Below are positions 46,190 to 55,323 of a stretch of DNA of 64,000 nucleotides, in pieces (the stretch's first letter is position 1; every line of letters starts with the position of its first letter). Below the pieces are notes generated by a model. It was not told the DNA's origin and did no database searches. It was given only the letters and a program-made list of their open reading frames with translations. The stretch spans positions 1-64,000 of the forward strand of contig BDDC01000050.1 of NCBI GenBank assembly GCA_001662425.1. Reading direction: 5' to 3'. Made by a program: the position numbers and the translations under genes. Source of the stretch: Chlamydomonas sphaeroides. Taxonomy: Eukaryota; Chlorophyta; Chlorophyceae; Chlamydomonadales; Chlamydomonadaceae.

Positions 46190-49100
46190 ATGCGGTCATC
46201 CTTGCAAGCCCAGGCTCTGGCCGCGGACTTTCGCTACCCGTCATGTCCCGTGCCCATCGGCGGCAGCGCAGCCAGCTGTCCAACGACCGATGCTAGCGCT
46301 CCAGCGGCTATCTCGGAGAAGCTAGATGGTGGCAGTGCCAATTCACTGGCAGCTGCTCCAATTAGCGCGCAAGCTACGATGCTGTCGATCGGTCCACCGC
46401 CGGCAACCCTTTATCCAAGCGGCTCAGCACAGGCCAGGCCATACGACGGTGGCGCAACAGCCGGCGACCGAGTAACGCATGCGATGCCCACACCGCCCGT
46501 CTCCGGCGCGGAGCTCGCCCAGGCCACCGCTTTGGATGCATCGGCGCAGCCGGGCGCCGGCACCTTCCGCTGCAGACCCTGCGGCGCCTCATGCACCCTT
46601 GACCCCGCCGTCCCCACCGGCTTCTTCACCCACCCCGACCGCGCCTACACCTGCCACCTCTGCTGCTCCGCCAACCTTGCCAGCCACGGCTTCTACGGCC
46701 CGCCGGGGACACGCAGCCTGGCGCAGGCGGGCGGCAGGGCGTGCGCTGGCTGCGGCGCCAGCAACGCCAGCAAGTGGGGCCGCCACCCCACGGACCTCGG
46801 CACGGACGTGTGCCCAGCCTGCTACATGCGGCGGCGGGTGGCGCAGCAACAGGGCGCTGCGGCCACGCCAGCTGATGCCGGCGGCGCCGCCCCTCCGCGT
46901 GACGACCCCGCGACGGCAACCGCGGCGCGCCCCAGTCCGAGCGCTGGCGGTGGTGCGGACAGCGGCGTCGAGGAGGGCCCAGCCGGCGGCAGCAGTCCGA
47001 CGAGCCGATGCCTCGCAGCGCAACATGACGTAGAGCCACGGGACGCCAGCTTCGGTCTGCAGCCGCTGCCCGGTGCGGCGCAGGCTGCGACGCAGGCTGA
47101 CGGCGGGCTGGGGGCCGTCGCTGGCGGCTCGGATGCGGGCCATGGCGTCGCCGCCGCGCACGCCCCGGAGCCCGCGCAGGCGTCTGATGAGGTTTCCAGC
47201 CCGGCATGCAACGTGGAGGGGCCAGGCAGCCCCGGCGCCAGCGCGGGGGAGCCGCCGCTTGACGGCCCCTGCGACTCACCTGCCTGCAGCAAACCAGCGG
47301 AGGAGGGGGCAGCGCCCTTGGTCCACCTGCCGGCCAAGCGCAGGCGACAGTCGTCATGGTCTGGTGCAGGCGCCCCTCCTGATGCGGGCGGCAGGAGCAG
47401 CGGCGGCGAGGGCGCTTCGGCTTGCGGCGGCGACAAGCAGCGGCGTCCGATGGGGCTTGACGCTGGCGCAGGGCAGCTTGCCGCGCCCGCCACAGCGCCG
47501 GCCGTGCCACTGGCTGACGGCGGGCTGCCAATGGCCGCTGCCAAAGGCACTCAGCCCGGCCCTGGCACCGCCAGCGCAGCCTGGGCTGCGGCTGCGCCGG
47601 CCGCATCGCGAGCAGCAGCCGACGACCGACCCCGCAGTGACTCTGTCGCTGACGGTCCAGCGCCGAGAGCGCAGCCGCGCCGTGCAGCTGCGGCTGTGGC
47701 CGCGGCCGCCATTGCCAAGCTTCAGGCGCGGCCGCCGGCGGTCGGCGGCCGGCGGTCGGTGGCTGCCATCGTTGGCCAAGGCCAGGCCCAGCGCGAGGAG
47801 TTGCTCCGAACCAGCCCAAGGAGCGCGGGCGGCGGCAATGGCGGCGACAGTGACAGCAGCGGCGGCGGCGGTGGTGGCGGCGCTCCAGGTCGTGCTGCCA
47901 GTAAAGGATGCGTCGTGGCACCTGGCGGCCTTGGCGGCCCGCCGACCGGCAAGGAGGCAGCGGCGCGGCAGCCAGCCGTTGCGTCGCCCGCGCCCCGGCG
48001 TTGCTGCGAGTGCGGCACGACCGGCGCGTCCCAGTGGCGTTCCCACAAGGAGCGGCCCAGCGAGGTGACGTGCAAAAGCTGCTACAGCGACTGGCAGCGC
48101 AAGGGGGCGTACGGCGGCCGGCCGCCGCCGGCCGCGCTTCCCCCAGGCGCCGAGGGCCTCCGCTGCGGCGCCTGCAGCGCTCCATACGTGCACCGCATCG
48201 GCGCTTCGTCAGGCAGCAACGGCTTCTTCACACACCCCGACCGTGCCTGGACCTGCCACGGCTGCTGTTGCGCCAACCAGTTCAGGCACGGCTTCTACGG
48301 CCCGCCGGGGACACGCAGCCTGCTGGAGGCGGGCGGCCGGGCGTGTGGGCAGTGCGGGGCCACCTCTAGCCCACAGTGGCGGCGACACCCCACGGAGCTG
48401 GGGGCGTACCTGTGCGCCTCATGCGGCGACCGCCGCCGCCGGGCGTTCGGCAGGAGCGACGCCGGCCCACCACGCACGACGGCCGAGGTCATGGCGTCGG
48501 CGCCGGCCAAGCCGCTGCAAGGGGAGAGCCGGCGGCCGGCGCAGCCGAGCAAGCAGCAGCGGCAGGCGGTGGCGCCAGACGCTGGTGCCCCTGGCGACGA
48601 CGGCAGCGGCCCCAAGGCTGCGCACCCCGCGGCGCCTGTCGTGAAGCGGGGGAACAGCGGGCCCGACGCCGCTGCAGCAGCCAAGGCCGTGACCGCCGCC
48701 GCCGTCCCTGCCAGTGCCGCCGCCTCACCCGCACTTGCGCTGACCTCAGTCAGCAGCCGCCCCGCCACCGGCCGTTCGGCGCCACCGCCCCGCCACCGGC
48801 CGCTCGGTGGGCCTCCGAGGCACGCCGCGGCTGTGGCAGCTGAGGCCGCCATCGCAGCCCGGAGCGAGGGCCCCTCTGGCGCCGGTGGCAGGCACGGGCC
48901 CGCCGCCCCTGCCGGCGGCGACGCGGCGAGGGACGGTGAGCACTCCGCATCCGGGTCGGACAGCGACGGCGACGGCGGCGGCGGCGGCGGCGTTGACGCT
49001 GAAGGGGCCCCTGCCCCGCGGCGCCGCCGCTTGGAGCCCGGCCCTGGCGGCGCCGCGCCCGAGGTGGCTCCGGCTCCGTCGTGCTGCCACGAGTGTGGCG

Positions 49101-52100
49101 TCGGCAGCACACCGCAGTGGCGTCGCCACCGCGTGCAACGAGACGAGTGGACGTGCAACGCCTGCTACGCCAGGTGGCTGAAGCAGCGGAGCTATGCCCG
49201 GACAGGCGCTACGACCAGGGCGCCCGAGGGCGCCACGCGCGTCCGCTGCTGCACGTGTGGCGTCGGCCTGCGGCAGCGCCCGGGCGAAGCCGGCACTTCT
49301 TGGCACCCGGGCTTCGCTTGGAGCTGCGACGGCTGCAGCAGGCGGCCCGCCACCAAGCCTGCTGCGGCGGACAGGGAGGCTGAGGGCGTTGCCGGACACG
49401 GCGCGGACGGCACGGACAGTGGCGGAGGGGAGGGCGCGGAGCGGCAGCGGACGCCCCAGACGGTTGCCCGCAGCGGCGCCGGTGGCACGGACGCGGCCGA
49501 GCCCAGCACATGCAGCGGCGCGGTTGGTGGCGCCTGGCTGGATGGGAATGGAGCGGGGAGCGACGGCGCTGCTGGGCCGGGCGCGCCGCCCGAGCCGCAG
49601 GCCAAGCGCCGCCGGCAGGAGGCTGCAGACGGCAGCAGCGGCCCTGGCGGTCATGTCCCGCGCGGCGGCGGCGACACGGAAAGACCCGGTGGCAGCCCGG
49701 AGGCGGCGGCCGCGGGGCTTGCGGAAGGCGGAGCCGGCGTCGCGAGACCCGGCAACGGTGCCGGGGGTGCAGGCGGTGCGGTGGCAGGGGCTGCTGCCGG
49801 GAGCCCTCGGCGCTGCTGCGAGTGCGGTCTGTCCGGCTCGGCCAAGTGGATGGCTCACAAGGAGCGGCCGGGCGAGCTGGCGTGCAACGCCTGCTACAGC
49901 CGCTGGCGCAGGACCGGCTCCTACGAGCGGCCGCCGCCGGATCCGCTGCCACCGGGCGCCGAGGGCGTCCGCTGCGGCTCCTGCGCCTGCCCCTACGTGC
50001 ACCGCACCGGCCCTGCATCCGGCCGCAACGGCTTCTTCACACACCCCGACCGCGCCTGGACCTGCCACCTCTGCTGCTGCGCCAACCTCGCCAGCCACGG
50101 CTTTTATGGCCCGCGGGGCAAACGTAGCCTGGAGGAGGCCGGCGGCAGGGCGTGCGCGGGCTGCGGCACGACCACCGGGCAGTGGCGCCGCCACCGGACG
50201 CAGCTGGGGGCGTACGTGTGCAGCTCGTGTAGCCAGCGGGCCGCCGCCGCCGGAGATGGAGTGAAGGCGGCCGCAGCGGCGCCGGCGGAGCCGTTAGGGG
50301 CTGCTGCTGAGGGCGAGGCGGCGCCGGCGGCTGAGACTGCTGCAGCTGCTGCTGCTGCTACAACGACCGCTGTCCGCAAGACCTGCGCCGAGTGCGGCGT
50401 GGGTCGCACCATCAAGTGGTACAATCACAAGGAACGGCCGGAAGAGTGGACGTGCAACAACTGCTACCGGCGCCACCTCAAAACAGGCTCCTATGCGCTG
50501 CAGCCCCCGGCGGCCGCGGCCGCGGTGCCAGGCCGGGCTCGAGAGGCGGCCGCCGCGTTGGCGGCGCCACGCCCGGGCCGGGACCAGCCTGCGGCGGCGG
50601 CGGTGAAGGGGAGGCCCGGTGCCGTGCATGAGGCCGTGGCGGCTGTCGGGCTGCGCCCCGCGGCTGCGCTGGTGCCCCTGGCTGCCGTGGAGGGCTGGGT
50701 GCGGGCGCTGCAGGCCCGGGTGGCGGCCGCGGCAGAGGTGAGGAGCCGGGCCTCCCGCGTCCGCACTCGCCCGGAGCCTGCCGCTCGTTTCGGGCTTTAC
50801 CGCACGCAGCCTTAGCCTCCCGCTCCTGCGCAGCCCGCCTGCGCTGTCCCAGCTGACCCGCGTGCGCCTCGCCGTCGCCAGCCCTCCTTCTTTTGCAGCG
50901 TGAGCTACCCGCGGCTGCATACCCGCCCGCCCGCCCTCGGCAGGCACTGGCGGCTGCGGCGGCGTCAGCCTCCGGCGGCGCGGCCGGTTCGGCCTGGGAG
51001 CAACAGTCCGCGGTAAGCGGCCGCTGGTGCTTGCTTGGGAACCTCTGCACCTTGCGCCGTCGGCATGGTGGGCTGTGCATCGCTGTAGCGCCAGCGGTCG
51101 TGTGACCAGACATCGCTGCATAGCCGTGTGACTTTGACACGCTTTGCCGCCTCACCAAGCGTCGTTGCAGCACAAGTGGTGCACGGCCCTGACCCGGTAT
51201 GTATGCCGCGTGCGCTCCCCCGAACCACACGACTGCAGGTCGCACACCTGAGCGACAAGTGCCTCCGCTGGCTCGAGGTGGGGTGGCGTGTGATGGCGGA
51301 AACACGGTGACACGGGGGCAAAAAACACAGCTTTCCCCAACCATCCGCCCGTGCTCACCTCCTCCGTCTTCCCCTGCCCTCTCCAGGCCCACGTGTGGCG
51401 CCGCCCCCTGGCGCTGCTGCTGGGCCCGGCCGCTGCGGCGTGGGGCCTGGACCGGGACGGGCCGCCGCCGGGGCTGGGGCCGCGGGAGCAGGTGGGGCAT
51501 GGCACACAAGGGTTGTCCAGCTTTTGTGGTGTGCCATGTGGTGTGCCATGTGGTGTGCCATGTGGTGTGCCATGTGGTGTGCCATGTTATGTGCCGTAGG
51601 ATGCAACCACGGCGGCTTGCAGCTGCCCACTCCCACGCACTGCGACCAGACCTGTTTGATTCGCCGCCTGCGACCACTCCTCACCAGGACAGCTGGCACC
51701 GCTGCCGCGCCGCCGTCTGCCGCTCGTGGGTAGCGGCTGCCGACGCCACACTAGGCGGCCAGGACGGGGCTGGCGGGCCGCAGGCACCCGGACCAGTTGC
51801 GCGCGAGGTGGCAGGAGCCGGCGGCCCGACCCCTGCGGCCGTCGCGCGCTTCCAGTTCGTCGTCGCGGGCTTGGCCCAGGCGCTGGCGTCGCACCTGCTG
51901 CGCGAGACGGCAACGACGCAGCTGCCCAACGGCGGAGCGCGCTGCACGGTGGAGGCGGGGTCGGACGATGACGGGGCGGTGGTGGCGGCGGTGGTCGCGG
52001 AAGGCCTGCGGCTGGCGCTGAGGGTGGGGGCCGTGCCTCCAGCGGAGGCCGGCAACGCGGGTGTCGGCGGCGGCGAATGCTCCGGGCCTTTGATGCTCCG

Positions 52101-52284
52101 GCTGCCGGCTGCCGGGTCAGAGTGTGCGGCAGCGCCGGGCGTGGCGCGGCGGCGGTGGCCCCTCGTCCCGCCGGGTGCCGAGGGCTGCGGTGCTGGTGGG
52201 GCCGCTGCGGCTGCGGTGGAGGAAGGGGAGGGGGAGGCGCCGCTGCTGCCGGCTGTGGTGGTGGCTTCAAGCCAGGCGCACTAG
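46190..52284 (+). CDS. Gene E: GATA-like zinc-finger protein with shared C-terminal region
   Basis: Exons: 46190-50737, 50944-51012, 51239-51277, 51387-51491, 51688-52284; all phase 0, about 1785 residues. ATG 46190 is the first ATG of a frame open from 46130. Module 1 (fingers 2+3) is at ~124-205, full triads are at ~603-745 and ~1207-1350, and a decayed module at ~963-1060 keeps finger 1 (CHECGVGSTPQW) and a divergent finger 2 ending CDGC but has no linker or finger 3. A further finger (TCAECGVGRTIKW, TCNNCY) lies at ~1397-1427, followed by VEGWVRALQARVAAAAE. Everything up to there is one exon, so two introns present in gene C are absent. The C-terminal exons encode AWEQQSA, KCLRWLE (39 nt), HVWRRPLALLLGPAAAAW and SWHRCRAAVCRSWVAAADA with LRVGAVPP. 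PPRHAAAVAAEAAIA-type helices precede modules. Presumed nuclear DNA-binding protein. Confidence 0.85.
51526..51588. repeat. 12-nt tandem repeat in a gene E intron
   Basis: About five head-to-tail copies of TGTGGTGTGCCA lie in the last intron of gene E (51492-51687), about 100 nt before its 3' end. Confidence 0.9.
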
Positions 52285-52754
52285 CAATGGGCAGCGTTGT
52301 GTTACGTGATGGCTCGCATGGCGGGATGGCAGCGAGGGGGACAGCGGGAGAACAGCGTGACCGCGCCGGCGTGCCACCGTGTCGCACCAGGCGTGGTGTG
52401 CTGTGCTGTTGTGGTTGTACAGTGCACGGTGAGGCGGCCGCGATGGGGAGATGCAGAGTAGTACAGTAAAACGGCAATTAGTCGGCAGTGTGCTTAGGTG
52501 TATGTGGTTGTGTGACGCAGGGTGCGCCATCGCGTAGGCGTGGTGCTACTTCGCATTGATGCATGTTTCGCTGGGCGCGGCTGTACGTAGGCCCGGAACA
52601 TAAGAACCGCGCTGTTTGGGTACCCAGGCAGTACAATAAACCTTGTGCGGAGTAGTGTCCCTGAATATCTGTCGCCGCAACACACAGGCAGCTCGCGCGG
52701 CCGGTGGAGGGTCTGCACCGCCGGCCGCGAGGGCCTTGATAGATTCAGGAGGAG

Positions 52755-53075
52755 TTGTTAAGGGGGATCCCGGCTGTGGTGAGTGCTCACACACCTGATA
52801 TTGGGGTGGCATCGCTCTGGCTCCATGGCTTCACGCTGGCAACCTGGTTGCCCTCCATCTTCCACGCAGACACTGTCAAGACAACCTGGCAGGCCATCGC
52901 GGGCGACTGCCTATTGCCGGGGTTCCATGAGGTGGTTTCGGGCGCGGTGTGGCTGCTCACGCGGCTTCACGTCGCCATGTTCGAGTTTGCCCGAACGTAC
53001 TTCGTGATTGTGGCGGAGGACGCGCGCAAGGAGGCGCATGGTGAGACGCGAGAGCGGCAGCAGCGTCGACGTTGA
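52755..53075 (+). CDS. Doubtful open frame, hypothetical protein or exon remnant
   Basis: The frame is open for 107 codons and reads as a balanced, partly hydrophobic peptide (SLWLHGFTLATWLPSIFHAD, later FEFARTYFVIVAEDAR), unlike the Ala/Gly/Pro shadows typical of this sequence. The first in-frame ATG is only at 52977; the printed beginning is a TTG. It could be one exon of an undetected gene or a piece of a transposon protein. I do not recognise it. It ends next to the left edge of a dispersed repeat. Confidence 0.25.
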   Translation: MLRGIPAVVSAHTPDIGVASLWLHGFTLATWLPSIFHADTVKTTWQAIAGDCLLPGFHEVVSGAVWLLTRLHVAMFEFARTYFVIVAEDARKEAHGETRERQQRRR

Positions 53076-53277
53076 GATGCATGTGCATTCCTGCCGTTTC
53101 AGGCAGTTCGGGCGGCAATCAAAGTCCGGCCCCTAGGGTGAGGGCCGTGAGATCCGGTATGCCCGAGACCCCTGAAATAGTCCCAGCTAAAACCGCATTA
53201 TGACCGACCATGTTGTCTGGTCTGGTTGGCCTCTTTTAGGGGTGAGCCATGCACGCCTGCGCAGCTGGGACAGGTTT
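53071..53277 (+). repeat. Dispersed repeat, copy 1
   Basis: About 200 nt that match 57856-58054 in the same orientation. Shared blocks include GTTGAGATG, CCTGCCGTTTCAGGCAGTTC, AAACCGCAT(T/A)ATGACCGAC, GAGCCATGCAC and GCGCAGCTGG. CTGCC...GGCAG can form a small hairpin near the left end. No coding capacity is apparent, so it is probably a non-autonomous element. Confidence 0.8.
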
Positions 53278-55323
53278 CAGCAGCTGGCGGCCGTGTGTCG
53301 GTTGCGTGTTTGCGTCGGTGTCTGCCAGCCAGCATCGCGGCGGCAGGGGTGCGGTGGGTCGTCTGCGTGGGACGTACAGCGGGTGCATCCTGCCTGCTGT
53401 GGGACACTCTGCTGCTGAAGCTACAGGCAGCTATGGTTGCTGTCTGAGCAGGCGCAACACAGCAGACAAAGGCAAGCAGGCCGCAGGGCCAAAAGAGGAG
53501 CGACTGCAGCGGCGGCGACTCACCGGGCCGGGCGCATAACAGCATGTGACACAACGCTGACCCGAACAAGGGACACGGCTGCTGCTGGCGCGAGGGAACG
53601 GTCCCGCTCACTCCAAACGCGACGGGATGCGAACCTGTGAATTGGGGGTTGGCGTGCAGCGACTTGGTCAGCGGTGGTCAGCAGGGTGGTCCCCCCTGGT
53701 GGTTAGGATGTGCGGTCGAGTTGCAGGCAAATGGGCGCCGGCGGGACGGCGTTGTCTAAGCAGCGACTCGCTTTGCAGCGACTTGCTTTGCTCCTCTGCT
53801 CGCGGGTTGCTATCCGAACAGGTGCGGGCGGCGGTGCGTTGTCCTTGGTGGCTTAATGGCCGGGCCCGCCGATCTGGGCCCGAGCATTGCGCGGTCTGGT
53901 GTAGACTCGGCAGGGCTCGGCTGGCAGTGCGCGGGTTGCACGGCACCTGGCGCTGGCCGAGCGACAAGCCATCTGAAAGCAGAGGTGGGTGGCAGAAGGT
54001 GCGTCAGGTGGGGAGAGTGTCTAGGTCCGCGTGCCTGGCCCTGCTCAGGCTTTGTTGGCGGGACTTGAAGCAACCCTGCGTGTTGGGGGTCATGCATGTG
54101 TGCCGTGCGATGCAACAGGACGCGCCGCTGCGACACCTTGTGCGTACTCGGTAGTTGGCACGGGGGATGGCACATGAGTATCTGTTCTGTGGTGTTGAAA
54201 GCGCTATGATCGCGACTTGCCCCACGCAATAATGTACAGCAGTCGGGGACGCTGGCAGGGGTTGCGTTCGTAATGCAGTCGATGTAGCGACAGCTCCGAG
54301 AACGCAGCGGCGCTCGACGCGTGCATGGTCGCGCTGCTGGGGAAACGGAGGATGGCGCCAAGGATGGCGTGACCAGCTCAATGTCAGGGTTGTACGATGG
54401 ATTAGTATGCATAGCGCATTGCATGTATTGCGTAGCACATCGGCTTATAGCGCACGCGGAGGGTGTTCGCCGGCATTGCCGTACCGCACCAAGAAGCCAC
54501 ACCAGGCAAACCAGACACTATACTCTAGTCACATCGCTCATCAGACAGCTGTGCGTCGGGGCATCAAAGGAACCTTTCATCCTGGCTGCCGCGAAATTCG
54601 CTGACGAGCAGCTTCCGTCAACCATTGGCTGACTGCTATCACAGAGCCCTGGCAGGGCACTTGCTTGCGTGCTAACAGCTTTTGAGGCAAGGGGCGATGG
54701 CGTAAACGGCCGCGCCATACGAGCCGAGCTGTGCGCCCCCAACACCGCATCGCTCAAGCAATCTAGACAAGCAAACACGCTCTGTTGCGGCGCGCCACTT
54801 TGCTACCCTTCGAGGACGCGTGGACTCTTGAGGTACGGCACTCGGATGCACACCGACCTCTGCGGAGCAGGGGAGCTCCCCTGCTGCGGAGCACGAAGGC
54901 CTCTGCGTGAACCTCCGTTGCGAGTTCCGAGCAATAAAAACACCCTTAGGAGTCTGTGTTGTGCCCTCGCCGCTGCCTGACCCCACCCGCGACGCCCGCA
55001 ACCCAATGCATGCCATCAGGCACAGCACCGCAGTGTCGGCTCTCTTACAAGACCACGCTCACCAGCGCAGCGGCCCCTGCACACACTAAGGACATCGCCT
55101 ACCGCCGAAAGTCCTCAAATCGAAGCGCGTATCTTCGCAGTCCAGGCCCGCCCCAGGCGTCTTGGGCGGGCTGGAGCAGGCGTCCCTGTTCACGCCACGC
55201 CACGCTGCTGCCTCGGGGCTGTGGCAGCGCCCCACTGACGGCCAGCTAGCTTTTACGCAGTTCCCTTCAAGCAGTCGACAGCTGCTGAGCTCTTGCATCT
55301 AGGGGCCCGGCGTCGTAGCTGCC

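Larger units (their letters stand above)
52285..55323. other. 3 kb spacer between genes E and H
   Basis: It holds the 3' flank of E, a doubtful open frame (52755-53075), the first copy of a dispersed repeat (53071-53277) and the upstream region of H. GC content is lower than in the genes. I found none of the conserved zinc-finger or C-terminal exons here. Confidence 0.45.

Noticed and set aside
51526..51588. Coding role for the CATGTGGTGTGC repeat (Met-Ala-His-His or Met-Trp-Cys-Ala peptides)
   Set aside because: The repeat lies inside an intron fixed by conserved exons on both sides.
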